From the NCBI RefSeq assembly GCF_023893635.1, contig NZ_JAMWYK010000001.1, positions 342,472 through 406,471 on the forward strand: a DNA stretch of 64,000 nt, given 5' to 3'. The notes under the pieces were generated by a model. It was not told the DNA's origin. It worked only from the letters and a program-made list of their open reading frames with translations, and ran no database searches. Shown piece by piece: positions 7,806 to 15,202 of this stretch (the first letter of the stretch is position 1; each line of letters begins with the position of its first letter). Source of the DNA: Fructobacillus apis. GTDB taxonomy: Bacteria; Bacillota; Bacilli; Lactobacillales; Lactobacillaceae. Made by a program: the position numbers and the translations under genes.

Positions 7806-7906
7806 TCAAAGTCAAACCCGGCCCTGCTTCGAAAACGTGCGCAGCCGGGCAGCGGTTGGCGGTTAGCTATCTGCCACAAACGGGTCGCCTTCGGTCTTGA
7901 CTTTGC
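7806..7906 (+). repeat. Intergenic repeat family copy B (long form)
   Basis: Begins CAAAGTCAAACCCGGCCCTGC and ends GTCTTGACTTTG about 100 bases later, so the outermost bases CAAAGTCAA/TTGACTTTG are inverted repeats. It occupies most of the recG-plsX gap. The core matches the other copies; the interior is longer and contains the partial inverted repeat GCCGGGCAG. Confidence 0.55.
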
Positions 7907-7910
7907 CAGC

Positions 7911-9944
7911 CTAATCGAAGTGCCGGAAGGACGCCATCGTCTTTGAGAGATGGTCGACCAGAGCCTGGTTATCGGGCTCTTGATCCCAGCCGTCTTCGCG
8001 GACCAGGTTCAGGGCCTCTTCCTGGGCGATGGTGAGCATCGTCAAATCCTTCACCGGATCACCCACCTGGAATTCAGGCACTCCGGCCTGCTTCGTTCCT
8101 AGAATATCACCAGAACCACGAAGCTCCAAATCCTTTTGAGCAAGTTCGAAGCCGTCGGTCGTGTCCACCACTGCCTGTAATCGTTCCTTCCCGTATTCAG
8201 TCTTCGGGTCAGCCATCAGAATCGTGTAGGACTGTCGGTCACCACGACCAACACGCCCACGCAACTGGTGCAGCTGCGCCAGACCAAAACGGTCAGCATC
8301 TAATATTAACATAATCGACGCGTTCGGCACGTCGACGCCAACTTCGATGACGGTCGTTGAGACCAGCACCTGAATCTGGTTGTCCGAAAAGCCGGCCATC
8401 AGGATGTCTTTGTCTTCCTTTGGCAAGCGGCCGTGCAGCAACCCCACCGTGTAGCCCTGCAGTTCGTCCTGCAAGTCCTGGTAGACGGCCGTCACGTTCT
8501 GCACGTCGAGCGACTCCGACTCTTCAATCAGCGGTGTCACGACGTAGGCCTGCGCCCCCTTGGCCAGCTCCACCTTCAGCATGGCAATCGCTTGGTCGTA
8601 CTGACGGTTTGGCAGCTGCTTCGTAATGATTTGCTTACGGCCGGCTGGCAGCTCGTCAATCACGGAAACCTCCATTTCCCCGTAGGCCGTGATGGCCAGG
8701 GTTCTTGGAATTGGCGTGGCCGTCATCGCGAGGATATCGGGGTTCACCCCGCCCTCACGCAGCTTGGCCCGTTGCTTCACACCGAAGCGGTGCTGCTCGT
8801 CAATCACGGCAATTCCGAGGTGGTGGAAGTGCACCCCGTCTTGGACGAGGGCGTGCGTTCCAACGACGATGTCGATGTCGCCGTTTTCGAGGCCCTCTAA
8901 GATCTGACGGCGTTGGGCCGCCTTTAACCCAGACGTGAGCAGTTCGACGCGGAGCTCAATGCCGGCTGAATCAAAGAGCTTGGCAAGCCCCTTGGCGTGC
9001 TGCTGAGCGAGAATTTCGGTTGGCGCCATGATGGCCGCCTGGTTACCCGCCGACACCGCCGCGTACATCGCGATGGCCGCAACCACGGTCTTACCGGAAC
9101 CAACGTCTCCTTGGAGCAGGCGGTTCATGTGCTGGGGCGAAGCCTGGTCGGCCAGGATTTCTTCGATAACTCGCTTCTGCGCGTTCGTCAGTTCGAAGGG
9201 TAAGGCCTTTTCAAAGTCAGAAACGGCCCGGCGGTCATAGTCCAGCGCCTCACCCAGGAAGCGTTGGTCGGCCTGCTTGATGAGTTGCAGACGCATCTGA
9301 AACAAGAAGAATTCTTCGAAAGCGGCCGATCGGCGTCCCGCCTTGGCCTCAATCTTATCCTTTGGGAAGTGGCTGTATTCCACTTGATCGTTCTTGTCGA
9401 GCAGGCGGTACTTGTCGCGCAGGTGCTTTGGCACCAGGTTATCCATCTGTCCGCGAATCTGGCCCCAGGCCTGTTCCACGAGTTCAGCTAACGTTTTGGC
9501 CTTGATGGCCTTTGAAACCGGGTAAATCGGTGACAGGCCGTCGACGGAAGCCGGCACCAACTTAATGGCGGTCATGGCTGCTCGGGCGGCTTGGTAGGTT
9601 CCGTAAACAGCAACCTCTTGTCCAACTTCTAGGTTCTTTCCAATCCAGGGTTGGTTGAAAAAGGTCACGCGGACGTTTTCCCGGTCGACCAGAAGGCCAA
9701 TGACCGTTTGCGACCTTTTTCCAAAGCGTCGAACAACGGGTGGTGTGGAAATCACGCCCTTGAAGGTGACCTTTTCACCATCCATCGTTTGGGAGGGCAA
9801 GCGTTCGCCCATGTCGTCATAGCGGAAGGGATAGTAAGACAGCAGATCGTAGATTGTAAAAATCCCCAAGTCCTGCAGAGCCTGTATGCGCTTAGGCCCG
9901 ACACCGGACAAAACGTCGACTGAATCTTCAACTGAAATGGCCAT
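7911..9944 (-). CDS. recG: ATP-dependent DNA helicase RecG
   Basis: A 677-residue helicase that remodels stalled replication forks and Holliday junctions. It has an N-terminal wedge/OB domain (starting DVLSGVGPKRIQALQDLGI), then superfamily 2 helicase motifs: Walker A GDVGSGKT, DEQHRFG, MTATPIPRTLA, and LRGRVGRG in the C-terminal half. The frame continues 42 codons upstream, but the ATG at 9944 has GAGGGGG before it and the upstream part translates a repeat element, so the shorter start is used. It is monocistronic, between two copies of the intergenic repeat family. Confidence 0.95.
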   Translation of the reverse strand: MAISVEDSVDVLSGVGPKRIQALQDLGIFTIYDLLSYYPFRYDDMGERLPSQTMDGEKVTFKGVISTPPVVRRFGKRSQTVIGLLVDRENVRVTFFNQPWIGKNLEVGQEVAVYGTYQAARAAMTAIKLVPASVDGLSPIYPVSKAIKAKTLAELVEQAWGQIRGQMDNLVPKHLRDKYRLLDKNDQVEYSHFPKDKIEAKAGRRSAAFEEFFLFQMRLQLIKQADQRFLGEALDYDRRAVSDFEKALPFELTNAQKRVIEEILADQASPQHMNRLLQGDVGSGKTVVAAIAMYAAVSAGNQAAIMAPTEILAQQHAKGLAKLFDSAGIELRVELLTSGLKAAQRRQILEGLENGDIDIVVGTHALVQDGVHFHHLGIAVIDEQHRFGVKQRAKLREGGVNPDILAMTATPIPRTLAITAYGEMEVSVIDELPAGRKQIITKQLPNRQYDQAIAMLKVELAKGAQAYVVTPLIEESESLDVQNVTAVYQDLQDELQGYTVGLLHGRLPKEDKDILMAGFSDNQIQVLVSTTVIEVGVDVPNASIMLILDADRFGLAQLHQLRGRVGRGDRQSYTILMADPKTEYGKERLQAVVDTTDGFELAQKDLELRGSGDILGTKQAGVPEFQVGDPVKDLTMLTIAQEEALNLVREDGWDQEPDNQALVDHLSKTMASFRHFD

Positions 9945-10031
9945 AAGCACCCCCTCTTTGATAAGCAATATTTTACCACCAGTAGATAAGAAAAGAAACG
10001 CGGTGAATCGATTCAAAAACAGAAGCGTGAA

Positions 10032-10062
10032 CAAGTCGGGCATGGTCGGTTTTGACTTTTTC
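10032..10062 (-). repeat. Intergenic repeat family copy C
   Basis: On the minus strand AAAAAGTCAAAACCGACC continues to ATGCCCGACTTG; the ends AAGTC/GACTT pair. It lies between the SemiSWEET terminator and recG. Confidence 0.55.
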
Positions 10063-10067
10063 AGGCA

Positions 10068-10097
10068 CAAAAAAAGCCGCTGTGTTTAACAGCGACC
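10068..10097 (-). terminator. Terminator of the SemiSWEET gene
   Basis: Minus-strand stem GTCGCTG / CAGCGGC followed by T7, directly after the stop codon at 10110. Confidence 0.8.
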
Positions 10098-10109
10098 AAA
10101 GTGATGATT

Positions 10110-10430
10110 CTAGTGAACGTATACCGTAATGACGGTAACCAACCCAAAGATAACACCGGGGATGTTGGAAATGATGATTGGCCAATCCTTGTAAGTCTTG
10201 CACCAACCGTAACCAACCCAAAGCGTTGCGTTAATCATCGCAACCAATGGCTGTACTGGGTTAACTGGGTTTCCAGAGAAGTTTGCCTGAATTTGTGGAA
10301 TGTATGAAACGTACATCAAGATGCACATTGCCGTCGCAACTTTTGAAAAGAGCTTCAGCATCTTAATCCGACGTTCATCAACAACCTTTCGTTCATCGGG
10401 ATGAACAAAATTATCAACACGCATTCCCAT
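10110..10430 (-). CDS. SemiSWEET/PQ-loop family sugar transporter
   Basis: A 106-residue membrane protein with three hydrophobic helices, the size of a bacterial SemiSWEET, which dimerises to form a passive sugar channel. The PQ-loop motif YVSYIPQIQ is in the first helix, and NATLWVGYGW in the second fits the family. The N-terminal 22 residues are charged and precede the first helix. TAGGAG is placed before the ATG at 10430. A perfect palindrome lies in its leader (10450-10467), suggesting specific control. It is monocistronic. The substrate is unknown; sucrose or glucose is possible. Confidence 0.8.
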   Translation of the reverse strand: MGMRVDNFVHPDERKVVDERRIKMLKLFSKVATAMCILMYVSYIPQIQANFSGNPVNPVQPLVAMINATLWVGYGWCKTYKDWPIIISNIPGVIFGLVTVITVYVH

Positions 10431-10764
10431 GAATTATATCTCCTATTCCATTATTCGCTCGAATAATTGCTTATAGTATAACACATATTTGAGCAAAAAA
10501 GGCCAATTTGCTCAATAATTATTTTGATAAAAAGGCTTTGTACTAACTTTATATTTCATTTAATGTCTTTTTGTTAGTCGTTATGCTCACTTTTTTACAG
10601 GTGTATTTTTATTCTAGTCAAGGTCTGTAACATTCACTATCGGAATAATTTTTGGGTGTGTGAGGAAATATAATTGGGGTGACAAAAATATTTTTAAAAC
10701 GGTTAAGACAGATTCCCCCTCTTTCCGTATAACCCCTTGAAGGGAAAAGAAAAGGAGATTTCCC
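10431..10764. other. AT-rich intergenic stretch between SemiSWEET and coiled-coil genes
   Basis: 334 bases without a supportable gene. It holds the divergent control regions: the SemiSWEET promoter and palindrome on the left, and on the right a TATAAT near 10670 and the small palindrome CCCTTGAAGGG just before the ribosome binding site of the next gene. Base composition is much more AT-rich than the flanking housekeeping genes. Confidence 0.4.
10450..10467. promoter_or_regulatory. Perfect palindrome in the SemiSWEET leader
   Basis: ATTATTCGCTCGAATAAT, two 8-base arms with a 2-base centre, 20 bases before the start codon and just downstream of TATACTATAAG, a likely -10. The position suits a repressor operator. 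The cognate regulator is not identifiable here. Confidence 0.5.
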
Positions 10765-11052
10765 ATGAATAAAGAAAACACTGCACAACGAAACGACTAC
10801 GTGACCCACTCCGAATTTGAAGGATCCATCGACAAGAATGAACTCACCCAAGACAAAATATGCGGAGAGGTTAAGGAGGTCAGAAAGGAGATCGTTAAAC
10901 AGAACGTTAAAATCGACGACCTGAATCGTAAGATTGAACGGCTACTCATCAAAGTTAACTACTCAGTTTTCGACAATCTGTTTCCAGATAGTTTTTTACT
11001 ACTCTTGCCATTCATCGTTATGCTCGTTCTTGCAGTGGCCGCTCATCGTTAA
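10765..11052 (+). CDS. Small coiled-coil membrane protein, first of a paralogous pair
   Basis: I do not recognise a named family. The 95-residue protein has an N-terminal DYVTHSEF segment (residues 12-19), a charged helical region with heptad spacing (about 25-66, KEVRKEIVKQNVKIDDLNRKIERL), and a single C-terminal hydrophobic helix (about 74-92), so it is probably tail-anchored with the coiled coil in the cytosol. AAAGGAG precedes the ATG. The next gene repeats the same plan and the same N-terminal motif, so the two arose by duplication. The architecture resembles phage XhlA-type proteins and Borrelia Bdr proteins, but sequence identity cannot be shown here. Confidence 0.65.
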   Translation: MNKENTAQRNDYVTHSEFEGSIDKNELTQDKICGEVKEVRKEIVKQNVKIDDLNRKIERLLIKVNYSVFDNLFPDSFLLLLPFIVMLVLAVAAHR

Positions 11053-11088
11053 ACTGACCTATCGAGGTACAACTGAAAGGAGGTCCAC

Positions 11089-11481
11089 ATGACCACAGCA
11101 CAACTAACCGACTACGTCACCCACTCGGAATTCAAAGACTTCGCCCATAAGAGCGAACTCGCCCACGAAAAAATCTCCGGTGAAATTTCTGATTTGAGAA
11201 AGGACATTGGAGTACAGAACACAAAGATTGATGCTCAGAACGTCAAAATCGATGCCTTTACCGATAAAATTGATGCTCAGAACGTCAAAATCGATGCAAT
11301 TACGGACAAAATTGATGCTCAGAACGACAAAATTGATGCCATTACCGAAAAAGTTTCCGCGGACATCAAACTTTTAGGTAAGGAATTAGAAGTAACCCTT
11401 CACAAGTCAGTGATTCATCATACCCTTTGGCTTGTGGGAACCTTACTGGCGACAATCGGCCTCTTCTGGTTCAACCGTTAA
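11089..11481 (+). CDS. Coiled-coil membrane protein with tandem heptad-pair repeats, second of the pair
   Basis: 130 residues. DYVTHSEFKDF near the start is shared with the previous gene. Then follows a coiled coil built from a 14-residue unit (KIDAQNVKIDAFTD and variants) repeated three times at about residues 46-87, and a C-terminal hydrophobic helix (about 110-126). The repeats are also near-exact in DNA, 42 bases each (11224-11349). AAAGGAGGT precedes the ATG. The gene lies 36 bases after its paralogue with no terminator between, so they form an operon. Function unknown; the two may form hetero-oligomeric coiled coils at the membrane. Confidence 0.7.
   Translation: MTTAQLTDYVTHSEFKDFAHKSELAHEKISGEISDLRKDIGVQNTKIDAQNVKIDAFTDKIDAQNVKIDAITDKIDAQNDKIDAITEKVSADIKLLGKELEVTLHKSVIHHTLWLVGTLLATIGLFWFNR
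11224..11349 (+). repeat. Three tandem 42-bp in-frame repeats
   Basis: Units at 11224-11265, 11266-11307 and 11308-11349, each coding two heptads of the KIDA-type coiled coil. Differences between units are few and mostly silent or conservative, so the array could expand or contract by slippage without breaking the frame. Confidence 0.85.
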
Positions 11482-11489
11482 GCATAAAT

Positions 11490-11523
11490 AAAAAAACACC
11501 CAGCTAGTAGCTGGGTGTTTTCT
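11490..11523 (+). terminator. Terminator of the coiled-coil operon
   Basis: AAACACCCAGCT-AGT-AGCTGGGTGTTT followed by T-rich sequence, 10 bases past the stop at 11481. Confidence 0.85.
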
Positions 11524-11570
11524 TTAAACGATGCTGTATTTTTGCTCTAACGTTTACTTGGCAAAATCAC

Positions 11571-11783
11571 TTATTCAGCAGACTTCGTCAGAGTCAGAGC
11601 CGTATTCGTTGTTGCCAATGCTAATTCAATAGCTTCTTTCATGTGTACCAACAACGCTTCCACCGTTTCACCGGTTGAAAAAGCACTCGGCACATCTGGG
11701 GCACTTCCCCAGTACATACCACCCTCTTTATGAATAATCACGGCATAGCTTTGTTCAACCTTTACTTGATAATTGTTAGACAT
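11571..11783 (-). CDS. HicB-like protein without an adjacent HicA
   Basis: 70 residues with the HicB partial RNase H-like fold: YAVIIHKEGGMYWGSAPDVPSAFSTG followed by an amphipathic helix ALLVHMKEAIELAL. HicB proteins neutralise the HicA mRNase, but no HicA-like frame lies on either side, so this is an orphan. The frame opens earlier, at 11831, but GAGGAGG is six bases before the ATG at 11783, which fixes the start at MSNNYQVKVEQ. A plain HicB-fold protein without a toxin role is equally possible. Confidence 0.7.
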   Translation of the reverse strand: MSNNYQVKVEQSYAVIIHKEGGMYWGSAPDVPSAFSTGETVEALLVHMKEAIELALATTNTALTLTKSAE

Positions 11784-11875
11784 GGGCATCCTCCTCAATG
11801 TCGTTATCGACTTTATTATCGGACCAACCATTCAAAATGGAAAGTTTTCATATCATTTAGGACACTCCCTTCCAA

Positions 11876-11913
11876 AACAAAAAACGCCCACCCTTATCGA
11901 GTGAGCGTTTTTT
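11876..11913 (-). terminator. Terminator downstream of tRNA-Cys
   Basis: Minus-strand ACGCTCAC / GTGGGCGT stem then T6, directly after the tRNA 3' end. Confidence 0.7.
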
Positions 11914-11918
11914 TATGA

Positions 11919-11989
11919 AGGTGGTAACCGGAATCGAACCGGTGATCAGGGTGTTGCAGACCCATGCCTTACCGCTTGGCTATACCACC
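11919..11989 (-). tRNA. tRNA-Cys (GCA)
   Basis: 71-base cloverleaf: acceptor stem GGTGGTA/TACCACC, a D arm with AGCCAAGCGGT, an anticodon loop containing CTGCAAC (anticodon GCA) and a T arm ACCGGTTCGAATCCGGT. CCA is not encoded. A hairpin terminator for the upstream operon abuts its 5' end (11990-12010). Confidence 0.95.
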
Positions 11990-12010
11990 AAAAAGCGTTA
12001 AACAACGCTT
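11990..12010 (-). terminator. Terminator of the mutM-dnaI-yibEF operon
   Basis: Minus-strand AAGCGTT-GTTT-AACGCTT-TTT, ending at the base before tRNA-Cys. It is 70 bases past the last gene of the operon. Confidence 0.55.
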
Positions 12011-12080
12011 ATGATTATAAAGAAATGTGGACTAAATATCAAGCGTTTCAGCCCAGCAAATTCGGATTTCAAAAGAAGTC

Positions 12081-12383
12081 TTAACCCAGCTTGTTATCCA
12101 ACAGAATTTGATCCATTTCCTTTTGAATTTCAGGCGTCTTCTTCCATTCAGGGAAGTGGTCGCATTCAATTGGCAATTCTTCGTAAGTTTCGTTCAGGTA
12201 GGCTTCGACTTTTTCCAAGTGAGAGGAACGGGGAACGTTCATCTTCAAGATCCGCACTTCCTTGATGAAGCCGTGATCGGCTGCGTATTCCGCGCGGGAA
12301 TTTTCCGTGATGTTTCCCAATTCGTAGTAAATTGACCCGTCGTTACGAGTAATTTCTTCAATCAACGTAAATGTCAGATTCAT
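12081..12383 (-). CDS. Hypothetical 100-residue soluble protein, last gene of the operon
   Basis: No family recognised. It is an acidic soluble protein (start MNLTFTLIEEITRNDGSIYY) with no signal peptide or membrane segment. The ATG lies inside the end of the YibF gene (26-base overlap) and has AAGGGAG seven bases before it, so translation is real and coupled. It is the last gene of a chain running from mutM through dnaI and YibE/F. The overlap makes a functional link with the YibE/F membrane pair possible but unproven. Confidence 0.65.
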   Translation of the reverse strand: MNLTFTLIEEITRNDGSIYYELGNITENSRAEYAADHGFIKEVRILKMNVPRSSHLEKVEAYLNETYEELPIECDHFPEWKKTPEIQKEMDQILLDNKLG

Positions 12384-13146
12384 TTAGAATCTCCCTTCCT
12401 TCTTTTGCAAAAGCGTGTTCCACCAAGTAATTGGCCACCTGAATGGCAGCAAGAATGCCCAGCATTCCGAGCAGCATCGTCACCACTTCAAAGATCAGCA
12501 ACTTTGCGTTCAGGAATTCCGACAGCGAGTAGTGCAGGCGGAAGAACCAGACGAGCAGTGGGATGTTGGCCCCGAGCATTCCGAAGAACAGCGTGTTAAT
12601 CGCCGTCCCCAGAATCTGGGAGCCGATCACCTGCCCCTGCTTTTTTAAGCTATCCAAGGTGATGTCAGGCGTTCGTTCAACAACTTCAAAAAGGTCGGCC
12701 GTCACGGCCATCGCTGCTTCCGCAATGGCACCTAGTGCCGAGATGACCATCACAATGACGGCAAGGCTACCAAAGTCAATCCCGACCGCCATTGAAAGCC
12801 CCTCCAACTCATCCGAGTTTTCTAGGGTGTAGCCCTGCAGGTAGCCCATGTACTGAGCCAAATAAGCCAGCCCCACAATGAAGATCAACACGATGATTGC
12901 CGACTGCCACGTAATCGTCAGTACCCGACTCCGGCCCGTCGACAAGAAGATGGCGACAGACAGAATCAAAACAGCCATCACGACCAGCACAATCAAAGGC
13001 GAAAAGCCCCAGTTGACCAAGGTGATGAGCAAGAAGAGTAAGAAGCAGTTCAAGAAGAGTCCCAAGAAGGTCAGCATCCCCTGCTTCTTTCCAACCCATG
13101 CCAGGGATAAGAACAGCAAGATGATGAGCAGTAGAATCGCATTCAT
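12358..13146 (-). CDS. YibE/F-like membrane protein (second of pair, YibF-type)
   Basis: A 262-residue integral membrane protein with about seven hydrophobic helices. The conserved region GALGAIAEAAMAVTADLFEV (around residue 138) is typical of the YibE/F family, whose biochemical role is unknown. The ATG directly follows the stop codon of the YibE-type gene, with GGGAGGTGG as ribosome binding site. The family typically occurs as two adjacent genes as seen here, suggesting a two-subunit membrane complex. Confidence 0.8.
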   Translation of the reverse strand: MNAILLLIILLFLSLAWVGKKQGMLTFLGLFLNCFLLFLLITLVNWGFSPLIVLVVMAVLILSVAIFLSTGRSRVLTITWQSAIIVLIFIVGLAYLAQYMGYLQGYTLENSDELEGLSMAVGIDFGSLAVIVMVISALGAIAEAAMAVTADLFEVVERTPDITLDSLKKQGQVIGSQILGTAINTLFFGMLGANIPLLVWFFRLHYSLSEFLNAKLLIFEVVTMLLGMLGILAAIQVANYLVEHAFAKEGREILNESDIYVD

Positions 13147-14229
13147 TTAGCCCACCTCCCTTTTTCTTGTGAGCACCTTGGCAGCCAAGAAGGCCGTTAC
13201 CGGTACCGCCCAGACGATTCCAAGGGCAGAGACCACCGTTTGGAGAATGCCCAGGTTCATGGCCTGGTCGAGGATGTAGCCCCAGTTATTGCCATTCCGG
13301 AGCATCAGGACCACCATCGGCAGTGTCTCGGCGATAAAAATCATGAACAAGACGTTCGTCAACGTTCCAAGGATTTCTTTTCCAACGGATAGACCGGATC
13401 GGTAGTATTCCATAAAGCTTCTGTCGGTCGATTCACGTTGCATGCCGTACAGACCGGCGACGATGTCACCGGATTCGTCCATTACGGCCCCCAGCACACC
13501 AATCACAGCCTGGCTGTAGAAGATTGGTGCCGGTACCTGCGTGACGTAGGACATGGTCTCAAAGTGCACGCCGGAAGAGCCCGTCACCGCCAAGGCTAGC
13601 GCCATGGCAATCAAGGCCAACAGAGTGGCGACACAGGTCGCTACCCAGGTAATCAGCGCCTGTTGGTTCTTTCCGAGAACTAAGACAAGCGCAACGGCCG
13701 CGAGCACCAAGGCCAGCACCGAAAAGATTGGCAGAACTGGAAAGGACCGGGAATGTGAATCCCAAATCACCACACTCAAGAACAAGAGGGCGTTCACCAC
13801 CAAGGACAGCGTTAAGTACGAAAACTTACGCCAACCTGAAGCCATGTACAAACCGGTAAGAAGCAGCGCCACGAGACCAAAGAGAAGCGAATCTCTTTTT
13901 GGCATGTCCACCTGGTACTGCTGGCCCACCTTTGTCAGTAGCAGCTGGTCATGTACCTTGTACTGGCTACTTTCGGCCTTGGAAGACAAAAAACCATTGT
14001 CCACCTCCACGACTTTTCCGCCTCGGTTGACGATTTTCACGGTTAACGTTTGCTTGTAGTTCTTATCCTGATTTCCGTGTTCGTCTTCGCTATCTGAAAC
14101 GAAGCTGGTCTTTTCGGACAGCACTTCCCCTACGGGTTGTTGGTAGCAGAAGCTATCGAAGCGACTGATAAAAAAGAAGAGCAAGGCCATTCCAAGCAGA
14201 ATGGCTGCTTTTTTAATGACAACTTGCAT
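13147..14229 (-). CDS. YibE/F-like membrane protein (first of pair, YibE-type)
   Basis: 360 residues: an N-terminal hydrophobic helix (about 8-22), an extracytoplasmic segment of roughly 95 residues (QPVGEVLSEKTSF onward), then about seven membrane helices. The segment VLGAVMDESGDIVAGLYGM is the conserved YibE/F core, here with DESGD. It lies 15 bases downstream of dnaI, so it appears to belong to the replication operon, and its partner starts at the next base after its stop codon. Function unknown. Confidence 0.8.
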   Translation of the reverse strand: MQVVIKKAAILLGMALLFFFISRFDSFCYQQPVGEVLSEKTSFVSDSEDEHGNQDKNYKQTLTVKIVNRGGKVVEVDNGFLSSKAESSQYKVHDQLLLTKVGQQYQVDMPKRDSLLFGLVALLLTGLYMASGWRKFSYLTLSLVVNALLFLSVVIWDSHSRSFPVLPIFSVLALVLAAVALVLVLGKNQQALITWVATCVATLLALIAMALALAVTGSSGVHFETMSYVTQVPAPIFYSQAVIGVLGAVMDESGDIVAGLYGMQRESTDRSFMEYYRSGLSVGKEILGTLTNVLFMIFIAETLPMVVLMLRNGNNWGYILDQAMNLGILQTVVSALGIVWAVPVTAFLAAKVLTRKREVG

Positions 14230-14244
14230 CTGATACCTTCTTTA

Positions 14245-15198
14245 CTAACGTTGTAAACGGCGGTTTTCACCGGACATGTTCACGGATTCGGACAAGAAGA
14301 GGACACGCTGCATCAAACGCGCAGCCTTTCCAGGTTCGTTTCCGTCCTTGGTCTGCGCCAAGTACTGCTCCAGCGAAGCCAAATCAAAGTTTGACGTGAA
14401 GCAAGTGGTCAGTTCGTGTTGCATCCGGTATTCCAGGATAACGGCCAAGATGGCGTCACGTGACCAGGCGGACAAGGCGTCCGCTCCGATATCGTCGATG
14501 ATCAAAACGGGCGCTTGCTTCATCTGGTTAACCGTCGTCTCTAATGAGACGTCGTTTTTCTTGTTAAAGGTGGACTTCAACTGCTCAATCATGGATGCCC
14601 AGTGCACCATCATGACCGGAATCTCGTTGTAGGCCAAGGCGTTGGCCAAGGCGCCCATCAAGTAGGTCTTTCCGACCCCGAAGTCTCCGGAGAGGTAGAC
14701 GCCGGGAACGAAACGGCCGTCCTTTTGCTTTTTCTTTTCAACAAGCCCTGTAAAAGTCGCAACCACGGCGGTCAAAGCACTCGCGCGACCAGCGTCGTTG
14801 GCTGACTCCTTCATGATTTCATCCAGGTCGGCCTTTTGAACTGCCTTTGGAACGGCAAAGGCCGTGAGCAATTCCTTTTGCTTCATTTGCTTGATGGTCT
14901 TTTCCGTTGGTTCGTAGGCCACGTGTGGGTAACCCTTCTCGACGACCAAAGTTGGACGGTAGCCAGGATAAAGGGCCTTCTTTGAATCCTCTTCGCGCTT
15001 CTTTTCGCGGATGAATTCAAAGAGGTCCATCATGGAAACGACGAGGGCGTCGGTCTTTAATTCGTTTTGGTGTTCCTTCCAGAAGGCCTGAATATCAGGA
15101 TCTGCTTGAATGGACTCCAAAGTCTTCGCCGTTGCCCCTTCCGTCATGGCTGGGTAGCGCTTCATAAATTCGTTCAGAACCGTTCCTAAGTCTTGCAT
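14245..15198 (-). CDS. dnaI: Primosomal protein DnaI, helicase loader
   Basis: A 317-residue AAA+ ATPase that loads the replicative helicase onto DNA during initiation and restart. An N-terminal helicase-binding domain (MQDLGTVLNEFMKRYP) is followed by the AAA+ module with Walker A GDFGVGKTYLMGALAN (about residue 170), Walker B VLIIDDIGAD and a sensor TSNFD. Length and motifs match DnaI of Firmicutes. It follows dnaB by four bases, the conserved Gram-positive order. Confidence 0.95.
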   Translation of the reverse strand: MQDLGTVLNEFMKRYPAMTEGATAKTLESIQADPDIQAFWKEHQNELKTDALVVSMMDLFEFIREKKREEDSKKALYPGYRPTLVVEKGYPHVAYEPTEKTIKQMKQKELLTAFAVPKAVQKADLDEIMKESANDAGRASALTAVVATFTGLVEKKKQKDGRFVPGVYLSGDFGVGKTYLMGALANALAYNEIPVMMVHWASMIEQLKSTFNKKNDVSLETTVNQMKQAPVLIIDDIGADALSAWSRDAILAVILEYRMQHELTTCFTSNFDLASLEQYLAQTKDGNEPGKAARLMQRVLFLSESVNMSGENRRLQR

Positions 15199-15202
15199 GC
15201 AT

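Noticed and set aside
6677-7879. 400-residue version of PlsX starting at 7879
   Set aside because: The first 57 codons translate the intergenic repeat and have no homology to PlsX; AGGAG and a TTG at 7708 give the normal family length.
8433-8900. 155-codon plus-strand frame opposite recG, and similar long frames opposite other genes
   Set aside because: They are antisense shadows of high-GC coding regions without ribosome binding sites or recognisable domains.
9945-10070. 42-codon N-terminal extension of RecG
   Set aside because: It overlaps a repeat element and part of the SemiSWEET terminator region; the ATG at 9944 has a strong ribosome binding site.
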